A DNA stretch of 64,000 nt from Bacteroidota bacterium (GCA_030550275.1 JAUQPR010000001.1:1-64000); one strand, 5' to 3'. Shown: positions 1-9,922, counted from the stretch's first letter. Numbers and translations are program-made. Notes: generated from the letters alone by a model not told the origin.

Positions 1-212
1 CCCCCGCTGGTGAAGACGATCTCCGATGGATGCGCTCCAATGAGGGCAGCAAACTCCTCACGAGCCTCCTCGACGGCAACCCGCGCACGCCGTCCCCAGG
101 CATGCAGCGAGGAGGCGTTGCCGAAGTGCTCCCGTAGCCAGGGGAGCATCGCTTCGAGCACCTCCGGATCCAGCGGGGTCGTGGCGCTATGGTCCAAATA
201 GACCCGGCGCAT
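1..212 (-). CDS. Cysteine desulfurase (NifS/IscS family), N-terminal part, runs off the left edge
   Basis: A PLP-dependent enzyme that takes sulfur from cysteine for Fe-S clusters and tRNA thiolation. Only about the first 70 residues are in the window. They begin [18 protein letters not shown] and continue with [11 protein letters not shown], both characteristic of the NifS/IscS N-terminus, and end near [10 protein letters not shown], the start of the cofactor phosphate loop. The PLP lysine and catalytic cysteine lie outside. The ATG (212-210) overlaps the stop of the upstream small gene as TGATG, so the two are translationally coupled. Whether this is housekeeping IscS/SufS or a tRNA-specific paralogue cannot be told from the fragment. 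Confidence 0.9.
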   Translation of the reverse strand, partial: MRRVYLDHSATTPLDPEVLEAMLPWLREHFGNASSLHAWGRRARVAVEEAREEFAALIGAHPSEIVFTSG

Positions 213-478
213 CACTCCTCCCCGGCTTGGTAACGCCAACCCATCTGGTGGTAGCGGTCAAAGCGAGCGCTGTGCAGTACGATGTTGAAGTTGCTATCGC
301 GCAGGATGCCTCCGGCAGGCGAGAGATAGAAGACCCCAACCTGCCCTGTGGGCTGCTCCGAGGGCATCCCGCGTTCATCCACATAGAAGCGCAGTACGTA
401 GTACCCATGGCGCAGCTCTGCCGTCTGCATCTGCCGCAGTACATTCTCCGGCGAAAAGCGCAGCAGCTCCTCTTCCAT
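212..478 (-). CDS. Conserved hypothetical protein, 88 aa, coupled to cysteine desulfurase
   Basis: I do not recognise this family. The protein is 88 residues, soluble, with no signal peptide, membrane segment or cysteine. It has an acidic start (MEEELLRF) and a tyrosine-rich stretch ([14 protein letters not shown]) that looks like alternating beta strands. Its stop overlaps the desulfurase start by one base, and it lies head-to-head with secA across a 97-base spacer. That coupling is the main reason to accept it as a gene. A role with the desulfurase is only suggested by position. The start is ATG at 478 with no convincing Shine-Dalgarno sequence. Confidence 0.55.
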   Translation of the reverse strand: MEEELLRFSPENVLRQMQTAELRHGYYVLRFYVDERGMPSEQPTGQVGVFYLSPAGGILRDSNFNIVLHSARFDRYHQMGWRYQAGEE

Positions 479-575
479 TGCCCACCACTGCTGAAGCAGC
501 CTTCATAGACGCACAAACGCCGCAATTCCTGCGTCTATAGCCACGCTGTGGCACAGAACAAGCGCCCGTCTGCCG

Positions 576-3500
576 ATGTGGAAACTGTTGCAGAAGATCT
601 TCCCGACCAAACGCGAACGCGACATCCGCCAGCTCCTCCCAATTGTGGAAGCAATCAACCGCGAATACGAGCAGCTCCACCACCTCACCGACGCGGAGCT
701 GCGCGCGAAGACCGACCTCTTCCGCTCCATCCTTCGGGAGCGGACCTCCTCCTACCAGGAGCGCATTCAGGAGCTCCGGCAGCGGCTGCGTACCGAAGAC
801 CTCTCCTACGAGCAGCGGCTGGAGCTCTACGACGAGTTGGCACGCCTGGATGCCGAAGAGTACCGCGTCATCCAAGAGACGCTCGATGAGCTGCTCCCGC
901 AGGCGTACGCCGTTGTCAAGGAAGCATGCCGTCGCCTTGCCGAACGCCAGTACACGTACCAAGTCGTCGGGCACACCGTCACCTGGGACATGGTGCCCTT
1001 CGACGTGCAGCTCATGGGAGCAATCGTGCTGCACCAGGGCAAGATCGCCGAAATGGCAACCGGCGAAGGGAAAACGCTCGTGGCGGTGATGCCCCTGTAC
1101 CTGAACGCCCTTCCCGGACGTGGAGTCCACCTGGTCACGGTCAACGACTACCTTGCCCGCCGCGATGCCCAGTGGATGGGACCCGTCTTTGAGATGCTGG
1201 GCATGAGCGTCGGCTGTATCCAGGCTCAGATGTCCATCGAGGAGCGCAAACGGCAGTACCAGTGCGATATCACGTACGGGACCAACTCCGAGTTCGGCTT
1301 CGATTACCTGCGCGACAACATGGTCATCGACCCCAACGATATCGTCCAGCGCGAGCACTGGTACGCCATCGTAGACGAGGTTGATTCCATCCTCATCGAC
1401 GAAGCGCGCACGCCGCTCATCATCTCCGGTCCGGTCATCTCCAGCAATGAGGAGTTCGTGCGTATGAACCCGCGCGTCAGGCGCTTGGTGGAAGCGCAGA
1501 CGCGCCTGGTCAACCAAATAGTCGCCGAAGCCGAACGCCTCCTGCAATCCTCCTCCAAGGAGGACCGGGAGCGTGCCGGTAAGCTCCTGCTCCAAGCCCA
1601 CCGCGGCTTCCCCAAACACAAGCGCCTGCTCAAGCTCTTAGCCGATGCCGATACCAAGCAGCTCCTCCAGCAGACCGAGCTCTACTACTTGCGCGACCAA
1701 GGTATCCACCTGCACGAGCTCGATGAGGAGCTCTACTACACTATCGACGAGAAGACTCACCAGGTGGACATCTCCGAAAAGGGGCGCCAACTCCTGGCGC
1801 AGGTCGGCGAAGACCCGGACATGTTCCTCATCCCCGACGTCGGCACCGAGCTCAGCATCATTGAGCAGAATCCCGACCTCTCCCCCGAAGAGAAGCAGCG
1901 CCGCAAGGATGAGCTCTACCGGCTCTACGCCGAACGCAGCGAACGCGTCCACATCATCAACCAGCTCCTGCGGGCATACTCCCTCTACGAGCGCGACGTG
2001 GACTACGTCGTCCAAGACGGTAAGGTCAAAATTGTTGACGAGTTCACCGGACGCATCCTCGAGGGTCGGCGGTATTCCGACGGGCTGCACCAGGCAATCG
2101 AAGCCAAGGAGGGCGTCACCGTCGAGCAGGATACGCAGACGCTGGCGACGATTACCATCCAGAACTACTTCCGCCTCTACCGCAAGCTTGCCGGCATGAC
2201 GGGCACCGCGGAGACGGAAGCCGCCGAGTTCGACAAGATCTATGGTCTCGACGTGGTCGTCATCCCCACCAACAAGCCCGTCATCCGACAGGATTTGGAC
2301 GACCTGGTCTTCCGCACCAAACGCGAGAAGTACAACGCCGTCATCCAGGAGATTCAGCGGCAGCTCGAACGAGGGCGCGCTGTATTGGTCGGCACCACCA
2401 GCGTGGAGGTGTCCGAAATCCTCAGCAAGATGCTGCGCCGGCTGGGCATCCCGCACAACGTACTCAACGCAAAGCACCACCAGCGCGAAGCCGAAATCAT
2501 TGCCCAAGCCGGACGGAAGGGAGCCGTTACCATCGCCACCAACATGGCAGGACGGGGCACGGATATCAAGCTCGACCCCGACGTACGCGCCGCCGGCGGG
2601 CTTGCTGTCATCGGCACTGAACGCCACGAAGCCCGCCGCATCGACCGCCAGCTGCGTGGACGCGCCGGGCGCCAAGGCGACCCCGGCACCTCACAGTTCT
2701 TCGTCTCGCTGGAGGATGACCTGCTGCGCCTCTTCGGGGGTCCGCGCATTGCCGCCATCATGCAGAAGCTCAAAGTCCCCGAGGGCGAGCCTATCCAGCA
2801 CCCGATGATCACCAAAGCCATCGAGCGGGCGCAGAAGAAGGTCGAAGAGCAGAACTTCGCCATCCGCAAGCGGCTGCTCGAATACGACAACGTCATGAAC
2901 CAGCAGCGCGAGATTATCTACGACCGCCGCCGCCATGCCCTCATGGGCGAACGGCTCAAGGGCGAGATCTTCCAGTACATCCGCGAGCTGGCTCAGGAGT
3001 GGTACGACACGTACCATCCGGAGAACGACCTGGAGGGCTTGAAGAACACCGTTCGCGCTACCCTGCTGTGCGAGCTCGACATTCGCCCGGAGGAGTTTGC
3101 CTCCATGACTCAGCAGGAATGCGTGGAGCGCATCTTGCAAGCCGCCAGCGCATACTACCAGCGCAAGGAGGCGCTCCTGGGTTCGGAGTTCATGGCACAG
3201 TTGGAGCGCTTTGCCATCCTGATGACCATCGATGAGAAATGGCGCGAGCACCTGCGCGCAATGGACGAGCTGCGCGAAGGGATCCACCTGCGCGCCTATG
3301 GGCAGAAGGACCCGCTCCTGGAGTACAAAGCTGAGGCGTACCGAATGTTCGTCCAGCTCATCCGCGAGATCAACCGCGACGCCGTGCACTTTGTCTTCAA
3401 GTACTTCCCGCCCGTGCTGGAGCAGCCCACCGCAGCCGCTCCCAGAGTTACCGAGCTTGTGCCGCGTCCGCGCACAACCGTGCCCAGCTCAGCACTGCGC

Positions 3501-3680
3501 TTCTCGCATCCGGAAGCCCCTGCAGCGGTCGGTGCTACTGCCACCGCCGCCACCGCCGTCGGGGCCGCCCCGCAGAAAGCTCGGACCGTTGTCAATACGG
3601 TCCCCAAAGTCGGGCGCAACGATCCATGCCCGTGCGGGAGCGGCAAAAAGTACAAGCACTGCCACGGTCGAACTGCGTGA
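576..3680 (+). CDS. secA: SecA, preprotein translocase ATPase
   Basis: The ATP-driven motor that pushes unfolded preproteins through SecYEG. At 1,034 residues it has the usual length for the Bacteroidota/Chlorobiota group. Visible features: Walker A GEGKT at residues 163-167, Walker B DEVD at 267-270 followed by [16 protein letters not shown], helicase-type motifs such as [10 protein letters not shown] and [10 protein letters not shown], and a C-terminal zinc-binding SecB/phospholipid motif ([16 protein letters not shown]) just before the stop. The stretch before that motif is Ala/Pro-rich linker. It is the first gene of a plus-strand pair with the pseudouridine synthase six bases downstream. 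ATG 576 gives the canonical start [10 protein letters not shown]. Confidence 0.99.
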   Translation: MWKLLQKIFPTKRERDIRQLLPIVEAINREYEQLHHLTDAELRAKTDLFRSILRERTSSYQERIQELRQRLRTEDLSYEQRLELYDELARLDAEEYRVIQETLDELLPQAYAVVKEACRRLAERQYTYQVVGHTVTWDMVPFDVQLMGAIVLHQGKIAEMATGEGKTLVAVMPLYLNALPGRGVHLVTVNDYLARRDAQWMGPVFEMLGMSVGCIQAQMSIEERKRQYQCDITYGTNSEFGFDYLRDNMVIDPNDIVQREHWYAIVDEVDSILIDEARTPLIISGPVISSNEEFVRMNPRVRRLVEAQTRLVNQIVAEAERLLQSSSKEDRERAGKLLLQAHRGFPKHKRLLKLLADADTKQLLQQTELYYLRDQGIHLHELDEELYYTIDEKTHQVDISEKGRQLLAQVGEDPDMFLIPDVGTELSIIEQNPDLSPEEKQRRKDELYRLYAERSERVHIINQLLRAYSLYERDVDYVVQDGKVKIVDEFTGRILEGRRYSDGLHQAIEAKEGVTVEQDTQTLATITIQNYFRLYRKLAGMTGTAETEAAEFDKIYGLDVVVIPTNKPVIRQDLDDLVFRTKREKYNAVIQEIQRQLERGRAVLVGTTSVEVSEILSKMLRRLGIPHNVLNAKHHQREAEIIAQAGRKGAVTIATNMAGRGTDIKLDPDVRAAGGLAVIGTERHEARRIDRQLRGRAGRQGDPGTSQFFVSLEDDLLRLFGGPRIAAIMQKLKVPEGEPIQHPMITKAIERAQKKVEEQNFAIRKRLLEYDNVMNQQREIIYDRRRHALMGERLKGEIFQYIRELAQEWYDTYHPENDLEGLKNTVRATLLCELDIRPEEFASMTQQECVERILQAASAYYQRKEALLGSEFMAQLERFAILMTIDEKWREHLRAMDELREGIHLRAYGQKDPLLEYKAEAYRMFVQLIREINRDAVHFVFKYFPPVLEQPTAAAPRVTELVPRPRTTVPSSALRFSHPEAPAAVGATATAATAVGAAPQKARTVVNTVPKVGRNDPCPCGSGKKYKHCHGRTA

Positions 3681-3686
3681 GACCGT

Positions 3687-4811
3687 ATGCAGCACACCGA
3701 GCCGCAGCAGCGGGTTGAGCATCTCTACCACTTCCAAGTGCCGCCGGGGCAACGCCCGGAGCGGCTCGATGTATGGCTGAGCCGCCATCTACCCCACGTC
3801 AGCCGCACAAAGGTGCAGGAGGCTATTCGCGCCGGCAATGTGACCGTCAACGGGCAGCTCCCCAAGCCCAGCCAAAAGGTGCATCCCGGTGACATCATCT
3901 GCTGCCGCGTGCTCCGACTTCCCCCGCTGGAGCTTGTGCCCGAGCCCATTCCGCTGGACATCGTCTATGAGGACGAGCACCTGCTGGTCATCAACAAGCC
4001 CCCAGGGATGCCCACCCATCCCGGCATCGGACACTACCGGGGCACCGTGGTCAACGCTGTGCTCTACCACCTGGGTATGCGGCAGCCCATCGCAGTGGAG
4101 TTCGACCCGGAGCAAGAGGAGGAAGCCGCCATCTTCGCCAGCGATGCCGTTCGCCCCGGCATCGTCCACCGGCTGGATAAGGACACTTCAGGGCTTCTCC
4201 TGGTGGCGAAGGATTCGGCATTGCACGCTCGGCTTGCCGAGCAGCTTGCCCGGCGCCAAATCCAGCGTGAATACCGCGCCATCGTCTGGGGACATCCCCC
4301 CGAAGCCCACGGCATCATCGATGCCCCAATCGGACGCTCCCCCCGCAACCGGAAAGCCTTCGCCGTCGTTCCCGATGGGAAGCCCTCACGCACCGAATAC
4401 ACTGTGCTGGAGAGCTTCCCCATCGCCACCGTGCTGGCACTGCGGCTTCACACCGGACGCACGCACCAGATCCGCGTCCACTGCCAATGGCTGGGGAATC
4501 CTGTCATGGGCGACCCGCTCTACGGGGGCGATCGGCTCCCCCAAAATCTGACCGAGCCGCGCTGGCGCCAATGCGCACAACAGTGTTTGGGGCTCCTTCA
4601 GCGCCAAGCGCTCCACGCGTACCGGCTGGGCTTTCTCCACCCCGTCACCCGGCACTGGATCGAGTGCGAAGCTCCACTGCCGGCAGATATGGAAGCTGTG
4701 CTCTCCCTGCTTCGGGCTACGGCACAGGAGTTGGAACCTCCCCGCGGAGAAGCTGTGCCACAATCTGCTCGGCGCGCGCGAGCGTCTGCTCCAGTTGCTC
4801 GTTCCGGATGA
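3687..4811 (+). CDS. RluA/RluD-family 23S rRNA pseudouridine synthase
   Basis: Isomerises uridines to pseudouridine in RNA; RluD members act on helix 69 of 23S rRNA. It is 374 residues. An S4 RNA-binding domain occupies about residues 20-85 (RLDVWLSRHLPHVSRTKVQ). The catalytic domain starts near 92 (IVYEDEHLLVINKPPGMPTH). The signature HRLDKDTSG carries the catalytic aspartate, Asp164. RLHTGRTHQIRVH is the conserved substrate-side motif. Six bases separate it from secA. Its 3' end overlaps the convergent gmk gene by 95 bases, so the Arg/Ala-rich tail after about residue 345 is family-atypical and encoded antisense to gmk. The exact target (RluD, RluC or RluA) is not certain. Confidence 0.93.
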   Translation: MQHTEPQQRVEHLYHFQVPPGQRPERLDVWLSRHLPHVSRTKVQEAIRAGNVTVNGQLPKPSQKVHPGDIICCRVLRLPPLELVPEPIPLDIVYEDEHLLVINKPPGMPTHPGIGHYRGTVVNAVLYHLGMRQPIAVEFDPEQEEEAAIFASDAVRPGIVHRLDKDTSGLLLVAKDSALHARLAEQLARRQIQREYRAIVWGHPPEAHGIIDAPIGRSPRNRKAFAVVPDGKPSRTEYTVLESFPIATVLALRLHTGRTHQIRVHCQWLGNPVMGDPLYGGDRLPQNLTEPRWRQCAQQCLGLLQRQALHAYRLGFLHPVTRHWIECEAPLPADMEAVLSLLRATAQELEPPRGEAVPQSARRARASAPVARSG

Positions 4812-5301
4812 CCACGTCGAAGTGGTCCTGAAACTGCAATTCCATCGCGGCTCGCTCCAGGCGACGCCGAATCTGCTCCTCGCTCTCGGTGCCGCGTTGG
4901 CGTAGCCGGCGCTCCAATTCCTCGATGCTCGGCGGAGCGACGTAGATGAGGAAGGTCTGCTCCGGATAGGCGCGCCGCAGGGCAAGCGCTCCTTTGACGT
5001 CAATGTCGAACAGCAGAAATTCTCCGGTGCTGAGCGCCTGCTCCACCTGCGAGCGCAGCGTGCCGTAGAGATGCCCGAAGATCTCCTCGTACTCCACAAG
5101 CTCCCCGCGGGCGATCGCCTGCTCGAACTGCTCGCGGGACCAGAAGAAGTAGTCACGCCCATCCACCTCACCCGGGCGTTTGGGGCGCGTGGTAGCGGAA
5201 ACGGAGAACCGAAGCTGCGGAAAGCGCTGCAGAAGATGGCGGGCAACCGTTGTCTTTCCCGCCCCACTGGGCGCGGAGATGACGATGAGCTGCTTGGGCA
5301 T
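4717..5301 (-). CDS. gmk: Guanylate kinase
   Basis: Phosphorylates GMP to GDP. It is 194 residues, as expected. It starts MPKQLIVISAPSGAGKTT, with the P-loop APSGAGKT at residues 9-16, then the GMP-binding region SATTRPKRPGEVDGRDYFFW and the lid/LID-proximal DIDVKGALALR. The ATG at 5301 is chosen because it places the P-loop correctly; longer in-frame extensions are not conserved. It follows yicC with a 7-base gap, the common yicC-gmk arrangement. The last 95 bases overlap the end of the pseudouridine synthase on the other strand. Confidence 0.97.
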   Translation of the reverse strand: MPKQLIVISAPSGAGKTTVARHLLQRFPQLRFSVSATTRPKRPGEVDGRDYFFWSREQFEQAIARGELVEYEEIFGHLYGTLRSQVEQALSTGEFLLFDIDVKGALALRRAYPEQTFLIYVAPPSIEELERRLRQRGTESEEQIRRRLERAAMELQFQDHFDVVIRNEQLEQTLARAEQIVAQLLRGEVPTPVP

Positions 5302-5308
5302 CGCGGTT

Positions 5309-6172
5309 CTACTCGACGTTTTGCACCTGCTCGCGGATCCGCTCCAACTCCTCCTTGAGCAGCACAACCCACTGGGAGATCTGGGCATCGGCGGCTTTTG
5401 CCCCGATGGTATTGGCTTCGCGCTGCATCTCCTGGAGCAAAAAGTTGAGCTTGCGTCCTGCTGGCTCACGGGCGCGCAGCAGTTGGCGTGCCAGCGTTAC
5501 ATGGCTGCGCAGCCGCACACACTCCTCTGTGATATCGAGCCGATCGGCAAGGAGCACAAGCTCCATGGCAAGGCGCTGCGGATCGGGCTCGCTTTCCAAT
5601 AACTGGCGCACCCGTTCGCGGAGCCGGTGTTGCTGTTCCGGGATGCGCTGCTGCCCCCGGCGGGCAATCTTACGCACAAGTTGCTCCACTGTGCGCAGCC
5701 GCGTGCGGATATCCTGCGTCAGAGCACGCCCTTCGGCGATACGCATCTGCCGCAGCCGTCGCAGTGCCTGCTCCAATGCCGCACGCGCTGGCTCCCAGAG
5801 GAGCTCGCTCTGCCCCTCATCGGCTTCGAAGATCTCCGAAAAGCGCAGCAGGTGCTCCAGCCGCGGGGAATCCTCCAGCGCAAGCTGTCGCACCAACTCG
5901 CTGAGGGCGTTGTAGTAGGTGCGCGCCACATCCATGCGCAGCAGCCGCTCCGCCGGCGTGCTCCCGCGGACCTCCAGCACAACGGAAACGCTGCCGCGCA
6001 CGACGTACCGCTGCACCATCTGGCGCACCTCCACTTCGCGCGCGCTCAACTGCCGAGGTAGCCGACAGGAGATCTCAAGGTAGCGGTTGTTCACACTGCG
6101 GACCTCGGCAACGGCGGTGATGCCGTTCCGCGTCTGCTCCGCGCGACCGAACCCGGTCATGCTCACCAGCAT
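5309..6172 (-). CDS. yicC: YicC/YloC-family endoribonuclease
   Basis: A 287-residue member of the YicC/YloC family. E. coli YicC is an endoribonuclease with a role in small-RNA turnover and stationary-phase survival. The diagnostic N-terminus is MLVSMTGFGRAE, followed by VRSVNNRYLEISCRLP. The long middle is predicted mostly alpha-helical and rich in Arg/Glu. The C-terminal DUF1732-type part ends KEELERIREQVQNVE. The start at 6172 has a strong GGAGGGG Shine-Dalgarno six bases upstream. It is followed by gmk, the standard gene pair. Confidence 0.94.
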   Translation of the reverse strand: MLVSMTGFGRAEQTRNGITAVAEVRSVNNRYLEISCRLPRQLSAREVEVRQMVQRYVVRGSVSVVLEVRGSTPAERLLRMDVARTYYNALSELVRQLALEDSPRLEHLLRFSEIFEADEGQSELLWEPARAALEQALRRLRQMRIAEGRALTQDIRTRLRTVEQLVRKIARRGQQRIPEQQHRLRERVRQLLESEPDPQRLAMELVLLADRLDITEECVRLRSHVTLARQLLRAREPAGRKLNFLLQEMQREANTIGAKAADAQISQWVVLLKEELERIREQVQNVE

Positions 6173-6207
6173 GGAGCACCCCTCCAGCTCCCTGGGACAG
6201 AGCAAGA

Positions 6208-6243
6208 CGAAAAAGGCGGGCAGACCTCTTCGCTGCCCGCCTT
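6208..6243 (-). terminator. Rho-independent terminator after the 6266-6682 gene
   Basis: A perfect 11-base inverted repeat (6213-6223 and 6233-6243, AAGGCGGGCAG type) has a 9-base loop. Read on the minus strand it is followed by five T residues (6210-6214). It would end the long minus-strand run coming from the Nudix/par genes and separates it from yicC-gmk. Confidence 0.85.
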
Positions 6244-6265
6244 CGGAAGCACGGAACAGAAGCGC

Positions 6266-6682
6266 CTATCGCCCACCCTGGGGCGAGGCTGCCTGTTGCG
6301 CAGCCGCCGTGATTGCATCCATGAGCTGCTTGAAGCGTTCGGCATCCGCGCCGGTGATGCGCGCCCGCTGCAGCAGCGTCACCAAGTTCTGCGCTACCGG
6401 AAGCTGGAACTCCAGCGTGAGCTGATCGTCGAGCTTCCGGTTCGCCTTCTGTGCCTGCTCAAAGGCGTCGGTGAGCACCTTGCGCACCTCCAGAAAGGCA
6501 TCCACCTCGCGCCCCTGAATCTCCACGCTGTTGATGAGGTTGATGGCGAACGCAACCAGCCCAACCGACAGCTTCGGCTTAATAATCTGCGGCTGTGGCG
6601 GCTGCTGCAGTTGCCCCTGCGCAAGGGCTACACTGCAGACCATCGCTGCGGCGAGAAACCACCGAACTCCACGAGTGTTCAT
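6266..6682 (-). CDS. Small exported protein of unknown function
   Basis: 138 residues. The N-terminus (MNTRGVRWFLAAAMVCSVALAQ) is a clear signal peptide, probably cleaved after ALA at about residue 21. A short Gln/Pro-rich linker follows, then an alpha-helical region of about 100 residues with a coiled-coil-like pattern (EVRKVLTDAFEQAQKANRKL). The start at 6682 has GGAG six bases upstream; an ATG six codons earlier is possible but would spoil the signal peptide. It is the last gene before a terminator and follows the PorQ-like barrel by 24 bases, so a periplasmic or envelope role is plausible. I do not recognise the family. Confidence 0.75.
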   Translation of the reverse strand: MNTRGVRWFLAAAMVCSVALAQGQLQQPPQPQIIKPKLSVGLVAFAINLINSVEIQGREVDAFLEVRKVLTDAFEQAQKANRKLDDQLTLEFQLPVAQNLVTLLQRARITGADAERFKQLMDAITAAAQQAASPQGGR

Positions 6683-6706
6683 CGAAGGCTCCACGACCAA
6701 TCGGTT

Positions 6707-7627
6707 CTACATACCCACCTGCACTCCAAAGCGGTGCAGCACCGCTGTTGTCACCACTGTGGCGCTGTAGTCCAGTTGTACGCCTGCGGCATTGAGCCCC
6801 ACCCCTGCGGACACCCCTGTAATCCCCCGTGCTCCAGCCGGTGCGGCGCGCCGCAGTTTGTTATCGTAGCCCACGCGCACCGCCATCGCCGGGCTTAGTG
6901 TGAACTCAACGCCGAGCGCAAAATTCTCGAATTTTTGCCAAACGCTTGCCGTCGGCTCCGTCAGCCGAGCAAAATTGAACACAAACACCGCCGGCATCCC
7001 CCGGAGCGCATGTGCCAGCCCAAGGCGCAAATCCGTCGGGAGCGGGAGCGGCTCCTGCGCAAAATGGCGCAGCGCCGTACCCACATGCAGCAGTGCTGCC
7101 CCAATGCTGGTGCGCCCATCGGGAAAGCGGTAGAGCAGCCCCACATCCAACGCCACCACAAGGGCATGCTGCGCATCGAGCTGCTCCCACAGGGCTTTGG
7201 CAGCAATACCGTAGAACAGCTCCCGTTCGAGCGTATCGGCGTAGCTCAACACCAGCGCCAGATCGTGTGCGCTGAACTCTCCCACAGCGCTCCCCAGAGC
7301 ATCGCGCCGTTGGAAGCGACCGTAGTCCATGTACACTGCACCAACACTGCCGCTCCCCTGCAGGACCGGAATGCCACTGTAGAGCGCCGCGCCAGAGACG
7401 ATATCCAGCACGTGCTTGAGCACAACCGAACCCAGGCTTGCCCGCGAAAGGGTTGCACCGAGCGCAGGATTGAGCAACTGCAGACTGGCATCGCCCGGAA
7501 GCGCCACGGTTGCCGTCCCCAGCGCCGCAGCACGCGCTGGCACGACCGTCCGCAGGAACTCGAACGCATACGGCTGCGCCTGCAGGGCAATGCAGCCCAC
7601 GCACGCCATCCACCATCTCAGGTGCAT
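6707..7627 (-). CDS. PorV/PorQ-family outer-membrane barrel (type IX secretion related)
   Basis: 306 residues with a short signal peptide (to about QAQPY). The mature start FEFLRTVVPARAAALGTATVAL matches the PorQ/PorV N-terminal pattern (FxFL, then a P-ARxxALG stretch). LLNPALGATLSRASLG and repeated amphipathic strands of an FadL-like barrel follow. PorV and PorQ proteins act with the type IX secretion system in Bacteroidota: PorV is a shuttle to the cell-surface attachment complex, and PorQ is also required. No other T9SS gene is in the window, so the exact paralogue is inferred. The start overlaps the end of the upstream thioesterase by 10 bases. Confidence 0.75.
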   Translation of the reverse strand: MHLRWWMACVGCIALQAQPYAFEFLRTVVPARAAALGTATVALPGDASLQLLNPALGATLSRASLGSVVLKHVLDIVSGAALYSGIPVLQGSGSVGAVYMDYGRFQRRDALGSAVGEFSAHDLALVLSYADTLERELFYGIAAKALWEQLDAQHALVVALDVGLLYRFPDGRTSIGAALLHVGTALRHFAQEPLPLPTDLRLGLAHALRGMPAVFVFNFARLTEPTASVWQKFENFALGVEFTLSPAMAVRVGYDNKLRRAAPAGARGITGVSAGVGLNAAGVQLDYSATVVTTAVLHRFGVQVGM

Positions 7628-8046
7628 TGCTTCACCCGCTGCCGGAGTGCTTCCCAGAAGAACTTCGGCGGACGCACCGGTCGCCAGCGCCGAGCATCCA
7701 TGAACGCATGCAGCGTATACCCGATGGCGATGCGCTGCTGCTGGCGCAGCACCTCGTACTCCAGCCGAAGCCGCGGTTCGTAGCGCGGTTGGTATCGCGT
7801 CCGCACGGTGAGTTCATCGTCGTAGTGCGCCGGGGCGCAGTAGGTCACATGCGCCTCCAGCACGGGCAGCAAGTACCCCTGCCGTTCAAGCTCCCGGTAG
7901 GCAACGCCGCAGGCGCGCAGCAACTCCGTTCGCCCGACTTCGAAGTAGACCAGGTAAGCGGCATAGTAGACCACCCCCATTTGGTCGGTGTCGGCGTAGC
8001 GGACGCGCACCTGGGTGCAATGCACGATTTCGGGCAACTCCTCCAT
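7618..8046 (-). CDS. YbgC/FadM-type acyl-CoA thioesterase
   Basis: A hotdog-fold thioesterase of 142 residues that hydrolyses acyl-CoA esters. The active-site loop RYADTDQMGVVYYAAYL carries the catalytic aspartate (Asp21) and the conserved G-V-V-Y. The second half (VTYCAPAHYDDELTVRT) fits the hotdog strand pattern. The ATG at 8046 overlaps the parB stop as TGATG; a GTG one codon upstream is the alternative. In many proteobacteria ybgC precedes tol-pal. Here it sits between parB and an outer-membrane barrel, so the position gives no clear substrate. Confidence 0.9.
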   Translation of the reverse strand: MEELPEIVHCTQVRVRYADTDQMGVVYYAAYLVYFEVGRTELLRACGVAYRELERQGYLLPVLEAHVTYCAPAHYDDELTVRTRYQPRYEPRLRLEYEVLRQQQRIAIGYTLHAFMDARRWRPVRPPKFFWEALRQRVKQCT

Positions 8047-9032
8047 CACGTCGGCAAGCGGTGCAGCTTCTCCAGCATCGTCAGCAGCTCCAGCAAGCGC
8101 TCCAGCTCCTCGAAGGAGTAGAACTCCAGCTCCAACTTCCCCTGCCCGCGAGCATTGGCAGAGAGGCGCACCCGTGTGCCGAAGAGCTGTTGCAGCCGCT
8201 GTTCGATTTCGCGCAGCGTTGTCTCCAGTTGCCCAGTAATGGACGGCGTTGCCGAAGCAGAGCGCGTTGCCGTCGGTGTGCGCACCAACTGCCCGTCTTG
8301 GGAGAGGCGGATTCGCCCCAGCTCAATCTCCTTGACCAAGGTCTCGGTCTGCCGTACGGAGAGCCCTTTGGAGAGAACCTCTCGGCACACAGCCAACTGG
8401 AGCTGCTCATCGGTCAACGCCAGGATTGCCCGGGCGTGCCCCATGCTCAACTGCCGCTGCCGAAGGGCTTCCTGAATCGGTTCGGGAAGGCGCAGCAGCC
8501 GCAGGAAATTGGCAACCGTCGTGCGGTCCTTGCCCACCTTGAGCGCGACCTCCTCCTGCGTCAGGTGGCATTCCTCCATCAGACGCCGGTAGCCCAAGGC
8601 GGTTTCGATGGGGTTGAGATTTTCGCGCTGCACGTTCTCGATGAGCGCCAACTCCAGCAGTTCGATATCACGCTCCACATCCAGGATGTACGCCGGGATA
8701 TGGGTCAAGCCCGCCTCCTGTGATGCGCGCACGCGGCGTTCTCCAGCGATGAGCTCATACCCATCGCCGCTGCGGCGAACGGTGATGGGCTGAATAAGCC
8801 CCCGCTCACGAATGGAGTGCGCAAGCTCCTGCAGCGCCTGCGGGTCGAAATCCCGTCGCGGCTGGTATGGGTTCGGGCGAATCCGTGCGATCTCGATGAG
8901 AGCAACCACCCCCACCGATACGCCATCGTCGTAGGGCAGCTGGCGCATCCGCTCCGGGGTCAACGATTCCACCGGCAGCAGTGCCTCCAGCCCTCGCCCC
9001 AGACCCAATGAGGACCGTGCCTTTGGGCTCAT
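8046..9032 (-). CDS. parB: ParB/Spo0J chromosome-partitioning protein
   Basis: A CTP-dependent DNA clamp that binds parS sites near the origin. It is 328 residues. The N-terminus [11 protein letters not shown] is the ParA-interacting motif. The CTPase/ParB-N domain follows, with [12 protein letters not shown] and the arginine-rich [12 protein letters not shown] box. The helix-turn-helix lies near [24 protein letters not shown]. The C-terminus is a leucine-rich dimerisation helix. It overlaps parA by four bases (ATGA). A parA-parB pair normally lies close to oriC, but no dnaA, gidA or rnpA is seen here, and I did not find an unambiguous parS. Confidence 0.97.
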   Translation of the reverse strand: MSPKARSSLGLGRGLEALLPVESLTPERMRQLPYDDGVSVGVVALIEIARIRPNPYQPRRDFDPQALQELAHSIRERGLIQPITVRRSGDGYELIAGERRVRASQEAGLTHIPAYILDVERDIELLELALIENVQRENLNPIETALGYRRLMEECHLTQEEVALKVGKDRTTVANFLRLLRLPEPIQEALRQRQLSMGHARAILALTDEQLQLAVCREVLSKGLSVRQTETLVKEIELGRIRLSQDGQLVRTPTATRSASATPSITGQLETTLREIEQRLQQLFGTRVRLSANARGQGKLELEFYSFEELERLLELLTMLEKLHRLPT

Positions 9033-9856
9033 GGCGTCCCTCCGTGCACAGGATGTACATCCGAGGCTGGACTGATCTCCTGGCGTGCCAGTTGCGGATT
9101 GCGCTCCAGCAACTCCTGCGCTAACTCCAGGTAGTTCCGGGCACCTTGGCAGAGCGCATCGTAGAGCAGTACGGGCTTGCCATGGCTGGGCGCCTCCGAG
9201 AGGCGCACATTCCGCGCAATCAGCGTGCGGAAGGTCTTCTCACCGAAATGGCGGCGGACCTCTTCGACGACCTGGTTCGACAGGCGCAACCGCCCATCGT
9301 ACATCGTCAGGAGCACGCCTTCGATGTCGAGCGTCGGGTTGAGATGGCGCCGCACAATGGCAATCGTGTTGAGCAACTGCCCCAGACCTTCGAGCGCGTA
9401 GTACTCGCACTGCACGGGGATGAGCACGGAATCGGCAGCCGTCAGGGCATTGAGCGTGAGCAGTCCCAACGACGGTGGGCAGTCAATGAGGATGAAGCGG
9501 TAGCGCCGGCGCACTGGTTCGAGCACTTCACGCAGAATCCGCTCGCGCCGTGGCAGCTCCACCAGCTCAATCTCCGCCCCCACCAGGTTGATGTGCGAGG
9601 GCAGAAGCTCCAGGAAGGGCAGCTCCGTCGAAACGATCGCCTCCTGCACCGGAACACGTCGGATGAGCACCTCGTAGGTGGTCTTGTCCAGGCGGCGGGT
9701 ATCCACCCCCAAGCCGTTTGAGGCGTTTGCCTGGGGGTCAATATCCACCAAGAGCACAGGATGCTCTGCTACCGCCAACGACGCAGCCAGATTGACCGCC
9801 GTGGTGGTTTTGCCAACCCCACCCTTCTGGTTTGCAATCGCGATCACCTTGCCCAT
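9029..9856 (-). CDS. parA: ParA/Soj chromosome-partitioning ATPase
   Basis: A deviant Walker ATPase of 275 residues. [14 protein letters not shown] at residues 11-24 is the deviant Walker A with the signature lysine. [16 protein letters not shown] is motif A', and [17 protein letters not shown] is Walker B. It works with ParB on origin segregation. Start ATG 9856; the Nudix gene ends 66 bases upstream, so they may share a transcript. The C-terminal 25 residues are variable. Confidence 0.97.
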   Translation of the reverse strand: MGKVIAIANQKGGVGKTTTAVNLAASLAVAEHPVLLVDIDPQANASNGLGVDTRRLDKTTYEVLIRRVPVQEAIVSTELPFLELLPSHINLVGAEIELVELPRRERILREVLEPVRRRYRFILIDCPPSLGLLTLNALTAADSVLIPVQCEYYALEGLGQLLNTIAIVRRHLNPTLDIEGVLLTMYDGRLRLSNQVVEEVRRHFGEKTFRTLIARNVRLSEAPSHGKPVLLYDALCQGARNYLELAQELLERNPQLARQEISPASDVHPVHGGTP

Positions 9857-9922
9857 CGGGCCTGCCGTGCCATCACAGCGTTGCTCAGCGGCTGTGACGT
9901 TTGCCTCTGGGCTTCCGTGTGC

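Noticed and set aside
375-1619. Long minus-strand open frame of 414 codons under secA
   Set aside because: It is antisense to well-conserved secA and reads as a composition artefact (rich in Asp, Val, His, Leu) without family motifs.
8046-9856. Origin of replication near parAB
   Set aside because: parAB often lies near oriC, but no dnaA, DnaA boxes, gidA or rnpA were seen.
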